DNA from: Epiperipatus broadwayi
Taxonomy: Eukaryota; Onychophora; Udeonychophora; Euonychophora; Peripatidae
Assembly (NCBI GenBank): GCA_028023455.1
Contig: JAQFVV010007204.1
Coordinates: forward strand, 1-64,000
DNA: 64,000 bases
Direction of reading: 5' to 3'
Shown: one piece after another, positions 12,103 to 44,538 of the stretch
Position numbering within the stretch: the first letter of the stretch is position 1
How the letters are laid out: every line of letters begins with the position of its first letter
The notes under the pieces: model-generated
Database searches by the model: none
The model's input: the letters and a program-made list of their open reading frames with translations, nothing else
Told to the model about the DNA's origin: nothing
Program-made: the position numbers and the translations under genes

Positions 12103-14357
12103 TTTTATATTGACTAGTTTAGCTTTATGCTTGTAATGTTTAAATTAGACTTATATAATCATTGATTTCAATTACCATTACAAAAAGTTTACCTGATAAT
12201 AACAGTAATGTTTGAACTAAGAAGCTTAGATTCTGTATGAACCAAAAGCAACATATTGTTAAAATGTATCTTACCAATATATTATACAAAGATCAAAAGC
12301 CATCTCTGGTCATGTCATATATTACAATCTTATAAAATTGAAGTCAATTTAGAATAGGGAAATAATTACGATTTAGTTTTGTTACTATCAAGCAGTAACT
12401 TACTTAAAAGTTTTACCAATCATAAATAATAATATGAGAATTCCCAACATTTTTTTAAAAATAATAATGTAAATATTTATGATTTGTTAAAAGTAGTGGT
12501 AAAAGACAGAAAAAAAAAAGTATAAAAAATAATAAAACAAATATTTTTTTTTATTCTCTCTTTTCAGTAATTTTGTCTACTAGTTAAAAAATGTTTTAAT
12601 AAAAAATAAGATAAATAAATATTTTCTCTCTTCAGTAATTTATTGATTAGTTTTAACTTTTGTAAAATAATAATATTAATAAAAGAAATAAATAAGTAAA
12701 ATTTTATCTATGCTTTATTGTATTTTTAAAAGAAAAAAAAAAGGGTTTTAACATTTTATTAAAAAATTTTGTTTTAAATAATAAAAGTTTTTTTTCTATT
12801 TTCTTTATTTCTCTAAAAAAAAAAAAAAAAACAATATTGTTCAAAGTAAAGTTTAAATGAAGAATTATATTGGTTAAGGGGGTTACAAAAAGGAAAAATA
12901 ACCAAAAAGAAATTTCAGAAATTATGATTAAATTTTTTTTAATCCCCAAAAAATTAGAGGAAATAAACGTGTGTAGGAATAGACTTCATTGGCCAGAATT
13001 AATGCTGTCATGTTTAAGATAATATGTAATTGGTTGAATACAAGATTATTCCAAAGATATAATATGGGGGTCAGATTAAAGCAGTGGACCTGAATTTCTT
13101 GTGGGAAACAGTTATTCTGCCTTCACTGTTGAAGAAAGCACTATCAGTAGATCAGCTGTGAAAAGAACAGTGTGGTATAGGCTTGAGTCTGAAATAAGAC
13201 TCATTTGACTACTAGTTTAGAAAATGTTTTTTTTTTCAAAATGAGTCTGAGGAAAAACATGGACTGCTGTAGCTAAAATCTAAGCATTATCAAACTTCCC
13301 TATGTAGCCTGTTGACTAAATGAAAATGTATAAGTAAAATAATGATCCTACAAAAGTCTTCAACAAGCCTTGTTTTCTTCAATAGTATTATTGTCTCATG
13401 TTTGTTAGCATGAACTGCAAATCAGTAAATTCAATCTGTGTAAAACCTATTCTAAAAAAATATTATTCTGGAAAAAATGAATAGACTAAACCTGAAAAAA
13501 TATTATATTGTAAAAATAAATAAATTTCACTGTGTGCATTACCTTGGAAATTTGTGTCGGAGGAGAAGATATTATAATGGGAATTGGAATCAACAAAAAG
13601 AAAGTGAATAGTTCTTATAAAAATTTATATATGAGAAGAAAACCCAACATTAAAAAATAAAAATTATGGCTATCAAAGAAAGACTGAAAAGAAGCAAAAC
13701 TATGTCAATGTAATGATTTATAATGTGTACTTCTAAATTTAGCAATAGGTTTTAGTATAAATAATAATTAATAACTTTTATTTTTTTTTTAAATATGTTC
13801 TTTATTTATATGATTTTCTCTCCAAAATTATGAAAAAAAAACTTTAGCAGATTAAAAATTTTCTTGTCACTTATTTGTGAGATACTGTTTTTATATTTAA
13901 TTTTTAAATAAAGTAGAAAGAAATGTTAATTAAATTTGTATTTTGAATTAACAAGTAATATTATTTGCTATATGCAATTATAATTTGTTGATAAAATGTA
14001 TCTAACTTGGAATTATTAGATTAATATGACTTTTGTCAATTGCCTTAGTTAATGTATTAGTGTATTCATTAAATAATTCTCAAAAATAATAGTGTTATTA
14101 ATTATATTCCTTTATCTATCTGTTCTAGGAATTGGCAGTGTGTGTGATGGAATTTCATTATAGCACACTATCTTAGAGATTTGTAAATTATCCCAATAAA
14201 ACTATTTAAATTAAAGTAGATTAAGAAGATACATTTATACTTTCTCTTGGTCTCAGCACAGTCCCTATGTTCATTATGATCTGGAAGTAGTTCTAGAGCA
14301 ATAACAATTAATTGACTTTTATATGGGGCTTTATGTTTGTGTTTGGCCAATCAGATA
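12103..14357. other. Non-coding AT-rich stretch
   Basis: Homopolymer-rich (poly-A and poly-T runs at 12780-12832). A patch at 12960-13260 is less AT-rich and could be an old repeat, but I could not identify it. Confidence 0.4.
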
Positions 14358-14493
14358 ATTCTATGAATGGTGTTGTCAAGCATTGGTGGTTGAAAGGTCA
14401 GCAACACCTGCTTTACAAGCAGTTGTCCCGGGTTAGTGGGTTCACTTCCCAGCTGATGCTATGACACATGAGAAAAAAATTCTATGAATGGTG
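14358..14493 (+). mobile_element. tRNA-derived SINE with 15-bp target-site duplication
   Basis: The element at 14373-14478 is bounded by two perfect copies of ATTCTATGAATGGTG (14358-14372 and 14479-14493). It begins with a tRNA-like head (GCATTGGTGG, then TTTACAAGC, then GGTTCACTTCCC as B box), ends with GATGCTATGACACATGAG and has a short A tail. The same tail is present in the elements at 17.1, 30.5 and 54.8 kb. The A tail shows plus-strand orientation. Such SINEs need a LINE partner for movement. Confidence 0.85.
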
Positions 14494-15879
14494 CAAGGTT
14501 CAAGATTATGTTTAATGATAATTCAGTACATTTTAAGTTTTTAGAGAAACAATATTGTATAGTTAACATGTAAATTCATGGTGCCATATTTCCTGAACAT
14601 TAATGATGATCAAGATGTTTAGGATTCCAACATTATTTGTTATAGACATTTTATTCACTTAAATGTGTTCAGCCAGATGTGTTTGTATATCATATATTAA
14701 GTTTGCCATTGATTATTGAATCTGTTTTGAACCAATAATGCAGCTTATAAGTAAAATTGTTATAACTATTCATATTTTTGTTCTACGCTGATGTTTTCAT
14801 GCTCATTTTATTATTTATTCACAGTGTTTATGTAGTGAGGTTGATGATTATGTTTTGCCATCATTCCTTACCATTACAATGTATATACTTATATGAAATG
14901 AATCAAGCAGCATTGAATTGTCAATACATCTCCACTATAAATTTCCATTTCACACTATACTATGTTGCATGATAAAAACTATTAAACCCAATTTCACAGA
15001 ATGTGTGATTCATTTTTTTAATTGAGTAGTCATATATTTAAATACTATAGCTTGAAATAATCAGAACAACAACAACTATTCAATGCCCTTTACTACAATT
15101 GTTCATTTTACTCAATACATTCTACATGATAAAAATAGTCAAACCAATTTTTACATAATATAGGTTTAATTTTAAACATGCTATTTATAAATGTAAAAAC
15201 TTTTGAGTCAATTCCTAGGCTAAAATTCAGAAACATTTGAAGAAGGGACTAAATTATTCAAAATACTATGCTGTACTGACAAAGGTATGCTAATAAATAT
15301 CAGAACACCATGGATAGGCCCATTTATTCTATTCTTGATTTTTGTCCAACATTTAGATTGCTTTCATGTCAGACTTTGAGAGGGGCGGTTTACTCTCTTT
15401 GCTCACACATACATTAAATTAGGTTTAATTTGGTACATATATATATGTATATTAGTGTTGAATTTATTTAGAATGACATGAAATTCGATTTTTTTTCTTT
15501 CAAAAAAATAACATTTATTTAGAAAATTAAAATACTTGAGCCCATAAATACAGTGTATAACATTTTCATTTCTATTTATCTCACATCAACATGATGCATT
15601 TGCTACTAAAGGTTAAACCTTTATCGTCTGTATTTTCTTAGGATTGACAGGTATTCTGCAAGACAGTTGCTGAAAATAATTTCCATATAATACATATGTC
15701 CTGTTAAGTTTGCATTGATTATTATATTATAAAGCAATGTATAAAATGTAAGATAGATAGAGCTTAAAATTTTAACATCGGATTAATTTTGTCAAAGAAT
15801 TAATAGTAAACTTATTTATATATTGTTTTCAACTATTATAGAATCATTGAAGAAATAATGTCTATCTAAGTTTAATCTA
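14494..15879. other. Non-coding AT-rich stretch
   Basis: No gene recognised. The frame at 14778-14972 has no domain and lacks supporting signals. A (TA)n lies near 15437-15448. Confidence 0.4.
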
Positions 15880-16437
15880 GTTTCTCTGATCTATAGTTTC
15901 TCTTATTCTTATCAACCCTGAAAACTTCGTTATTTCGTCCATTCTACATATGGTTTTGTTGAAACCTTCCACAATGTCTTGGAATCCAGCCGGATACTAC
16001 AATTTCCTCTAGTAATATGTCTAGACCAGTTCCAGTCTTTTAATTCTTTAAATGTCACTTGTTCTCTCATATGTATTTTATTTATGATTCCTTCTTGTTT
16101 CTAGTAACAACTATTTTATTGAATGGTTTGCATCTTCTGTATTGCTCTTCTGCATGTATCTTAGCCTTAGAACTACAAGTAAAAATTGATAAAATACACT
16201 TAATAAAAACGTAATTTTCAAACTTATAGACATATTTTCTTTTAATATTGTTATATCTATCAAACCACTTCCATCTTAATTCTGTGATTAATTTTATCCA
16301 TTTCTATCTATACTAATAATCTGACCAAGATATTTGTAGTCATTAACTTTTAATTCATCACTATCAAAACTTTATTTTTTTCTTTACAGAAAATCCATTT
16401 TTGTTTAGTATTTTTCTCAAAGAATTGCTATGTTAAT
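15880..16437 (-). mobile_element. Decayed LINE reverse transcriptase C-terminus
   Basis: On the minus strand the diagnostic order of a LINE RT thumb and C-terminal end can be read in broken frames. KWIFCKEKN and DELKVNDYKYLGQIISIDRNG lie near 16437-16290, matching the usual KYLG motif. RYMQKSNTEDANHS lies near 16160-16100, and NWSRHITRG (the W-x-G/R-HI-AR motif) near 16045-16000. Several stops and frameshifts are present. Whether it belongs to the same family as the LINE at 1.1-2.3 kb cannot be told, because the two pieces do not overlap. Confidence 0.65.
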
Positions 16438-17100
16438 ATAATCTTTTGCACTGATTATATATGTGTGTGAGAGATGATTATCAGGATCCACTAATGAGCG
16501 CTGGTTCAGATAAAATTCGATTATTGGAGACCATGTATCCTTTTCGCGTGTATGTGGTCATGTGTGTCGGTTGTACAAGATGTAACGGATGACTAAAGGG
16601 AGCTTCAAAATAATTGACTGTTTTTTCCAAGATCTGTTCCGACTCAATGATGTTATAAATTATAAGTCAAGGTTTTCACTAATTTTAAATACATTATTTA
16701 TGATTGAGTCATGATTGAGTTAGTATGCTATAAAAGAATAGTAAATTCCTTGATTTTTCTTAAAAGTTATGTACTTTATTGTAGATTTTTTTTAAAAAAA
16801 ATTCAGAATATAATATATACAAGGGGATTGTAATTTACTGTTTGCGTTAACAAAATTCCAAATATGTTTCTTCTTTTTTAATTATTTGTATAAGATAAAT
16901 ATAAATAGATGAGTTGTTTGCGTACATATAAGTAATGTTATATGTTAAGGAAAGGGGGGGGGGGGTTGTAGCTGTAATTTTATTCTTAATATAAATATGT
17001 AGAAAAAAAAACTTTTAACAAATCTATTAATGAAAATCGCTTTTCATAGAGATAAAATCATTAAAGCAACTTAACTTATGAAGCTTTCTGCATATTGGTT
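16438..17100. other. Non-coding stretch with a less AT-rich patch
   Basis: Positions 16470-16630 are noticeably less AT-rich than the surroundings and may be an unidentified repeat. A run of 13 G lies near 16957-16969. No ORF of note. Confidence 0.4.
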
Positions 17101-17241
17101 GATAATTTAATCAGTTTTTTTTTTTTTCATATGTCATAGCATCGGCCGGGAGGCAAATCCGAACCACCGTCTGCAACCAACTGCTGGCTTGCAAGATAGT
17201 TGCGCTGACCTCTCGGCTAACAACGCTTGACAATTTGATCA
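17101..17241 (-). mobile_element. tRNA-derived SINE, minus strand
   Basis: The element at 17114-17228 starts with a T run (reverse of its A tail), then CATATGTCATAGCATCGGCC, a reversed B box region (AATCCGAACC) and the reversed A-box end. Flanking direct repeats GATAATTTAATCA and GACAATTTGATCA differ at two of 13 positions. It is the same family as at 14.4, 30.5 and 54.8 kb. Confidence 0.8.
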
Positions 17242-17973
17242 ATTTTATTCTCTATTTTACTATTTAGCTAAAAAAAATAGATATCCATTTACTGACTAAT
17301 ATTAGAATGGGGAAGCTTAAATCAAATAATACTATTTAAAAAAATCTATACGTGTTCATAACCTAAAATATAGAATTAAGTCAATTTATATTAGATTTGA
17401 GGTCCAGATCATATGAATCTTGGAAAAAAATATCGAAATTCTAATTATTTATAATAAGCCCATAAATAAACCATGGCTTATAAAATATGTAATGACGATA
17501 ATTTAATTCTATTCATCGAACAATCGAATCTGAAAACATTAGTATGAATATTCACAAGCTTAAATGAAGGTGCAAATAAGTGTTGTTATTTATATCAATG
17601 CCAATCTGTTAGATAATTTGTTTAGAATAAATTATAATATAAAGTAAAACATTGAATAGAAAAAAATCTATTTATTCTACAGCCTATATACAGTTTATCT
17701 TAAAAAACAATTTGTAATAACAGATACACTAATATGAATAAAACAAGATATTAGAATAAATAGTACAATTTTCAATATATTAATGTATACAGTCACATAT
17801 CTATCCACCATAACTTGTTTATAGCATGATTATTGTCTTTAGTAACTTATTATTTATTTATTTATATATATAAAACTGTAGTATTAACTCAAACGATATG
17901 TGACATTATATATAAATTACACAAAAACAGCCCATATCTAGTCTACACCAATAAACTTCAATTTGCCATCAAA
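17242..17973. other. Non-coding AT-rich stretch
   Basis: Nothing recognised. Confidence 0.4.
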
Positions 17974-18047
17974 CCTACACTTCTATATGATTTATGGGTA
18001 TAAGATGTTACCTACACTTCTATATGATTTATGGGTATAAGATGTTA
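17974..18047. repeat. Perfect 37-bp tandem duplication
   Basis: Two identical 37-bp units, 17974-18010 and 18011-18047, each starting CCTACACTTCTATATG and ending AAGATGTTA. Confidence 0.95.
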
Positions 18048-18316
18048 CTATAAGCACTACATTGGCCTTCAGTTACAATGTGTTATATTTGTCTCCTTAA
18101 TGGGCTTTATTTAAACTTTTATGAATTAAAAATATTAATCTATTAAGTCAATTGTCAGTGATTAATCTCTATATTAAAATATTATACCAAAGAAAATGAT
18201 GACTGCCCATTCTATTTTTTAAGAAAAGCAAGTTGCCATGGTAACAGAATGAAGATTCGTGGTATTGACTAGGCACGACTGTTTTTATGTTATTTATAAA
18301 CCAATCTTCCTTTGAG

Positions 18317-35363
<17,047 letters not shown>

Positions 35364-35474
35364 ACAAGTGCTAGAAATGTCTTTTTATATATTATTACAA
35401 GTTTGTTAACTTAGACAACATAACTATGGCATTTATTGTTTATATCTTCCAATCTAATAGAGTTCAAGGCTAGT

Positions 35475-35590
35475 TAGGTCAATAAATGTAAATTCATTGA
35501 AAGCAGTCAACACTTAAACCAGAGGAATACCAATAACAATCAACAATCACAATCTGTTGTCATGGCAACTGCTTTCAGTGAATTTATATA
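35475..35590. repeat. Short inverted repeat, possible small foldback element
   Basis: AATTCATTGAAAGCAGT at the left and ACTGCTTTCAGTGAATT at the right flank about 65 bp. The copy in the right arm is at about 49,862-49,960. Confidence 0.6.
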
Positions 35591-35734
35591 TATATGCACA
35601 TAAAAACTACTTTTTCCACTAGCAAAAAAAAAATGTTTTTTTCATAAACCTAAAGGCAGAGTACTTTTGGAATAGCAAGATATTTACAAAATTCCATGTT
35701 TGCAGTGATAGGAAAGATATGTAAGTCAATCAAG

Positions 35735-35957
35735 TAAACATAATTAATGTCAGTATTAAGGAACATAAAAATACTTTCAATCAAAAATTAAATACACCAG
35801 CTTTTACATCACATTTTGTAGAGCTTGGTCACAAAACTGATTTGGGTAATGCTAAAATACTTACTAATTTGGAAAAAATGTGATATAAGAACAATGAGGC
35901 GGGCAATTGAAATATTAAAGAGACCAATTGGTTTAAATAAATCTGATGAAGCATGAT
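35735..35957 (+). pseudogene. PLE endonuclease C-terminal relic (second PLE family in the arm)
   Basis: Encodes NVSIKEHKNTFNQKLNTPAF, then HFVELGHKTDLGNAKILTNL, and after a frameshift RRAIEILKRPIGLNKSDEA. EH followed by H-x-x-x-x-GH-x(5-6)-AKIL is the GIY-YIG-side C-terminal pattern of PLEs. Broken by a stop at 35882. The inverted copy is at about 49,460-49,690. Confidence 0.7.
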
Positions 35958-36331
35958 GTATTCCAGCCTTGTGGAGAGCACTTATTTTATCTCTTTCTTC
36001 TAATAGAAACTTGAAATCAATTCATAGTAAAACTGAAAACAATAAACATTTTATTAATCCTTATATACTGAATGCTCAACTATTTAACACTTAATCTTAT
36101 TCTTTACCTCACAATGAATCTCATTACTATTTGAGATCTAATGGTTGAAATCTAATCTTGATAATGGCAGATGCTATTTTGTCAAAACATTGGGAAGTAA
36201 TCAAAAATAATACAGGGTTTAATCATCCTCTCTCCTTTTCTGCTACATACTATTACAATTTGGTTACCAAATTCATAGGGAAATGTGTGGTGTTGGCTTT
36301 TTACTTTCACACTTTTGCAATTTTGTCATAA

Positions 36332-36363
36332 TGAGACCAGAGCCTTTCCTACTATCATATTAT

Positions 36364-36399
<36 letters not shown>

Positions 36400-36880
36400 A
36401 TATGATAGTAGGAAAGGCTATGGTAAGTTTAGTATATATATATATATATATATATATATACTAAACTTAATGTAATTAGAAAAGCTGTGAACTTAGAATT
36501 TCAAGCTCCCTACTATTAGCCATTCTATTTTATGTTATGGATACTCATGACCACATGCATGTAAAAAAACATAAATGATCCTCAATATACATATTTCGTG
36601 CTCATCAGTTGGTCCAACATAAAATGTGTATATCAGAGGTCAAACACAAAATATGTATATTGAAAATTGTTTATCTTTTTCATATGCATGTTGTCATGTG
36701 TGTTGGTGACATAAGGTTAAGTGGATAGCTGTAGGGATTTTAAAAGTCTTAGTTTAAGTTCTCTCTAAGTATATATATATATATATATATATATATAATG
36801 GTAGAGATTTTGAATTCTATCTCTTTTGACACTTATAAAAACAAAGCTTGTTTAGAGCTATTGGTATGCTCCATCTAGTG

Positions 36881-36918
<38 letters not shown>

Positions 36919-37334
36919 ATGTGTGTTGTAAACTCTGTTATTATTTAGAGCTACCATAGAATGAAGAATCTAAGGAATGTGACTGTGTATAAGTATATGG
37001 TCTATTCTAAACATAATGTAATTAGAAAAGCTGTGAACTCAGAATTTCAAGCACCCTACTATTAACCATTCTATTCTTATATTACTGATAATCATGACCA
37101 CAGGCAGGTGAAAAACATAAAGGATCTCCAATATACATACATATGTCATGCTCATCAGTTGGTCCAGCATGAAATATGTATATCAGAGGTCAAACACAAA
37201 ATATATATATTGAAAATTGATTATCTTTTTCACATGCATGTTGTCATGTGTGTTGGTGACATAAGGTTAAGTGGATAGCTGTAGGGATTTTGAAAGTCTT
37301 AGTTTTAGTTCTCTCTAATTATATATATATATAT
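36332..37334. repeat. Complex repeat block: hairpins plus tandem duplication
   Basis: Two (TA)n-centred hairpins (36,332-36,420 with CCTACTATCATATTATTA; 36,423-36,470 with AAGTTTAGTA) are followed by two tandem copies of a unit of about 545 bp (about 36,460-36,780 and 37,008-37,320) containing GTAATTAGAAAAGCTGTGAA and ACATAAGGTTAAGTGGATAG. A unit of about 190 bp (36,798-36,990) recurs at 37,866-38,055. Confidence 0.75.
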
Positions 37335-37870
37335 GGAAAACGAAAACAAGTTATAAATCATGTAACTTGCTATTGCTTGCATTTATGATCAATAGATGGA
37401 GCTTTACCAAAACCTCCATACAAGTGTATTTTGTTACATAAATGTCAAAAGAGTCAGAATTAACTATCTTTTTCATTAGCTCCACCTTCAAATCAGTTGA
37501 TTTCAAGCTAATTTGCTATCATCAGTGAAGGGTAGGGCCAGAAACTAGATCTAAATACTAACTCCAAGTGTTTATGCAACAAGTTTCTATCAGTTTGCAA
37601 GCATGAGTTTTTCAGACATGTAATGTCTTCAAAGTCAGCCTAACAAACTAGATAGCTACATGGGTCTGATATCAGTTCAGTTTCACCACATGATCAAAGC
37701 CTCTGCAATATATATTATTGCAAAAACCTTTAAAGGTACATTTATGAAAAACAAAAAAAAAGTTATAAATCACGTAACATGCTATCGCTTGCATTTATGA
37801 TCAATAGATGGAGCTTTACCCAAACCTCTGTACATCACATCACAAGCGTATTTTGTTATATATATATAAT
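37335..37870 (-). repeat. Retrozyme-like repeat, family 2 (about 412-bp period), left arm
   Basis: Direct repeats (TTATAAATCATGTAACTTGC at 37351 and its variant at 37763) lie 412 bp apart and flank one full unit. The unit contains a hammerhead on the minus strand (37485-37531) and shares GAACTGA-TCAGACCCATAT-type sequence with family 1. The right-arm copy is at 46,070-46,605. Confidence 0.75.
37485..37531 (-). ncRNA. Hammerhead ribozyme, family 2 (left-arm copy)
   Basis: Minus strand: CCTTCA, CTGATGA (37525-37519), AGC-loop-GCT, GAAA, TC-AACT-GA, TT, then TGAAGG. Stem I is six perfect pairs. The cleavage triplet is ATT here and ATC in the right arm; both fit the NUH rule. See the right-arm entry for the full fold. 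Confidence 0.75.
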
Positions 37871-37947
37871 AATAGAGATTTTGAATTCTATCTCTTTCGA
37901 CACTTATAGAAACAAAGCTTGTTTAGAGCTATTGGTATGCTCATCAA

Positions 37948-37997
<50 letters not shown>

Positions 37998-39455
37998 AAA
38001 CTGTTATTATTTAGAGCTACCATAGAATGAAGGACTCTAAGGAATGTGTCTGTGAACAAATGATAATACAAATATAAAATTCTTAATTGTATTTTATTAA
38101 TAAATAACTATTGAAATAATTTAAAACAATGGGGGATACTTTTTTTTAATTTGGAATAAGAACAATAAAAATTAGACTATAGGTCTGATAAATGTTGTAA
38201 TCATAAATAAATCTTTCTCATTTTGTCTAACTGATTAAAAAATAATAAATGACATAAATAGCATTATCTATAATTTTGAGATATGGAAATTAAAATAAAA
38301 GTTAAATAGCCATGTACATATATGAACCCATATGGATATATAATAATATAAAATATTCTACTTATTAAAAAAACAGTAAAAAAAATTATTTTAGTGTTTA
38401 TGTATAGATAAACACACACATTATGCTTAATGTCCTAGTAATATTCCATTTATTAATATATGCTCCAAAAATTTGAACTGTGTTAAGCTGCTTTGAAAAG
38501 GTATTTTTAAACCAACTATATATAAACTAACTTAATAGCAATGAGTTATCTTTTGGAAACTTCTCATCAAAATGATAGTGAAAGTTAGTTAACTAAAATT
38601 CTGGGTGCGTGTTGATTATATAGTTTATAAAGTATTCAAATTATTCCAATGATAAATGTAAATTATAACAGATGTTCCAAGGTTTTGATAAAGGGACACA
38701 AGACTCCCTCTTGTCATTGAACCTTGGATCTCTTGCACTAAGTCATATCTCCTTGAATTTTTTATGTTGATCATCCCTTTCTGTGCAGATGGCTTCAATA
38801 ATAAGAGAAAGCAAGTGTCCTGTAGCAAGCTTTGAAGTTAAAATATATATATTTTATTTAAAAATACTATTTTGTATAGTGGCTTGACTAAACTTAAGTT
38901 TTTGGAGTATTTCATTAGAATATGAAAAAGTGTAAAGTTAAATAATTACATTACTAGTAAATATCAGTATCAATCTGTTAACAATATATATATATATATA
39001 TGCATGCATATACATACCTAATGCAATATAAAATAAAATATTTTAGTGAGTAATGCTAATTCATCTTATATCAAGTTACAACTTTAAAATGTTAAACAAA
39101 AGTTTCTTAAAAAAAAAAAATACAAAAAAATACACTTTGCTGAAAATTCTCCAAAAAATTCTTTTTCTTTTTTAGAGATTACTCTTAACTGTAAACAATT
39201 TTGAAATGTTATGCTTAAAAGGTCTTTTGTTTCTAAATTTTGTTCCCTAACTTTAAGGTAGTTTCTCACATTTATTTCCATGGTTAATTGCTTTAATTTA
39301 ATTCAAAAATATTTATTCTTAATCATTAAAGCTGATGTTTTTTTGATAATTTAACTGATGTTAAATATTATTCTATAAGTAATAAGTAAAAATATACTTT
39401 TTTAACTGCAAAATTAATATTTAAGTTAGTTGTTATATATATATATATATATATA
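37871..39455. other. Non-coding palindrome arm sequence
   Basis: (TA)n at 37951-37994, 38982-39001 and 39433-39455. The frames at 38625-38828 and 39084-39281 recur in the right arm (45076-45273, 44667-44882) but have no domain and are altered by indels there. Confidence 0.5.
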
Positions 39456-40500
39456 GGTAATCCTGACTTCTAGCGGTCACGACACTTTGCACTCTATTTT
39501 TAAAAAACTTAACTACATTTTTTTTTCCTAGTAAGTCTATCCAACTTTAATCAGTGTATCTAACTATAAATAAACTATATCTAAGTATAAATGTTAATAA
39601 AAAATTTTTTAAAAAAACTTACATTTTTATGTGTATTTCACTTGTAATGTATATCTAGCGGTCTTTACTGTATAAATAACTATAAATAAATAAACTATAT
39701 TAACTATACATGTTTTTTTACATAAAGATCAACAAATTTAAAAAAACAACTTACATTTCCTGCAGGCAGGATCCGTGTTTCGAACTACGTTATTTTCACT
39801 ATGTAATTGCAAAGTATATCTAACTATAAATGTACTTTTTACATGAAGATTAATAAATAAAATGTAATAAAACTTACATTTTTATGCTCTACTTCGAGAT
39901 ATGTTGTGTGGCAAAAGTGTCACCAAAAAAAGTCCCTGCAAAGAAATTATGAACTACTTTTGTCACGTGTAATTTTTTAAAAAGCAAAAATTACACATGA
40001 CAAAAGTAGTTCATAATTTCTTTGCAGGGACTTTTTTTGGTGACACTTTTGCTGCACAGCAGATCTCGAAATGGCGCAAAATATAAGTTTTATTACATTT
40101 TATTTATTAATCTTCATGTAAAAAATACATTTATAGTTAGATGTACTATACTTTGCAATTACATAGTGAAGATAACGTAATTGGAACACAGATCCTGCAC
40201 CACAGTAAATGTACATTTTTGTTTTAATTTATTCATCTTTATGTAAAAACATGTATAGTTAATATAGGTTTATCACTTATAGTTATATATACAGTAAAGA
40301 CCACTAGATATACATTACAAGTGGAAATTACATAGAAGTGTAAGTTTTTAATTTTTTTTATTAACATTAATACTTAGATATAGTTTATTTATGGTTAGAT
40401 ACACTGATTAATGTTTGATAGACTTAGTAGGAAAAAAATGTAGTTAAGTTTTTTAAAAATAGAGGGCGAAGTGTCACAACTGCTATAAGTCAGGATTACC
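39456..40500. mobile_element. 1,045-bp foldback element (left arm)
   Basis: Begins GGTAATCCTGACT and ends with its reverse complement. Each arm is about 510 bp, with a centre near 39,978 (AAAAAGCAAAAA). It is flanked by (TA)n. No coding capacity, so it is a non-autonomous palindromic element. The inverted copy is at 43,441-44,491. Confidence 0.85.
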
Positions 40501-43440
<2,940 letters not shown>

Positions 43441-44489
43441 GGTAATCCTGACTTATAGCAATTGTGACACTTCGCCCTCTATTTTTAAAAAACTTAACTA
43501 CATTTTTTTCCTACTAAGTCTATCAAACTTTAATCAGTGTATCTAACCATAAATAAACTATATCTAAGTATTAATGTTAATAAAAAAAAAAATTAAAACT
43601 TACACTTTTATGCGTAGTTTTCACTTGTAATGTATATCTAGTGGTCTTTACTGTATATATAACTATAAGTAAATAAACTATATTAACTATACATGTTTTT
43701 ACATAAAGATGAATAAATTAAAACAAAAATGTACATTTACTGTAGGCAGGATCTGTGTTTCGAATTACGTTATTCTCACTATGTAATTGCAAAGTACAGT
43801 ATATCTAACTATAAATGTATTTTTTACATGAAGATTAATAAATAAAATGTAATAAAACTTATATTTTTATGCTCTATTTCGAGATCTGTTGTGCAGCAAA
43901 AGTGTCACCAAAAAAAGTCCCTGCAAAGAAATTATGAACTACTTTTGTCATGTGTAATTTTTGCTTTTTAAAAAATTACACGTGACAAAAGTAGTTCATA
44001 ATTTTTTGCAGGGACTTTTTTTGGTGACACTTTTGCCACACAACATATCTCGAAGTAGAGCATAAAAATGTAAGTTTTATTACATTTTATTTATTAATCT
44101 TCATGTAAAAAGTACATTTATAGTTAGATATACTTTGCAATTACATAGTGAAAATAACGTAATTCAAAACACGGATCCTGCCTGCAGGAAATGTAAGTTG
44201 TTTTTTTTAAATTTATTCATCTTTATGTAAAAACATGTATAGTTAATATAGTTTATTTATTTATAGTTATTTATACAGTAAAGACCACTAGATATACATT
44301 ACAAGTGAAATACACATAAAAATGTAAGTTTTTTAAAAAATTTTTTTTATTAACATTTATACTTAGATATAGTTTATTTATAGTTAGATACACTGATTAA
44401 AGTTGGATAGACTTACTAGGAAAAAAAATGTAGTTAAGTTTTTTTAAAAATAGAGTGCAAAGTGTCGTGACCGCTAGAAGTCAGGATTA

Positions 44490-44491
<2 letters not shown>
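43441..44491. mobile_element. Foldback element (right arm)
   Basis: Inverted copy of the element at 39,456-40,500, 1,051 bp long, starting GGTAATCCTG and ending CAGGATTACC, again between (TA)n tracts. Confidence 0.85.

Positions 44492-44538
<47 letters not shown>

Noticed and set aside
12704-12949. Minus-strand 81-residue ORF
   Set aside because: Poly-A/T-driven Lys/Phe-rich frame with no domain.
35941-35965. CTGATGAAGCATGATG as a hammerhead core
   Set aside because: It is the coding sequence for the PLE motif NKSDEA and has no downstream GAAA at a usable distance.
36601-36640. CTGATGAGCACGAAA on the minus strand as a hammerhead (also near 37,150 and 46,820)
   Set aside because: Only four bases between the core halves, so there is no stem II, and the flanks do not form stem I.
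38625-38828. ORF present in both arms (also 45076-45273)
   Set aside because: Frames diverge by indels between arms and there is no recognisable domain; conservation follows the arm as a whole.
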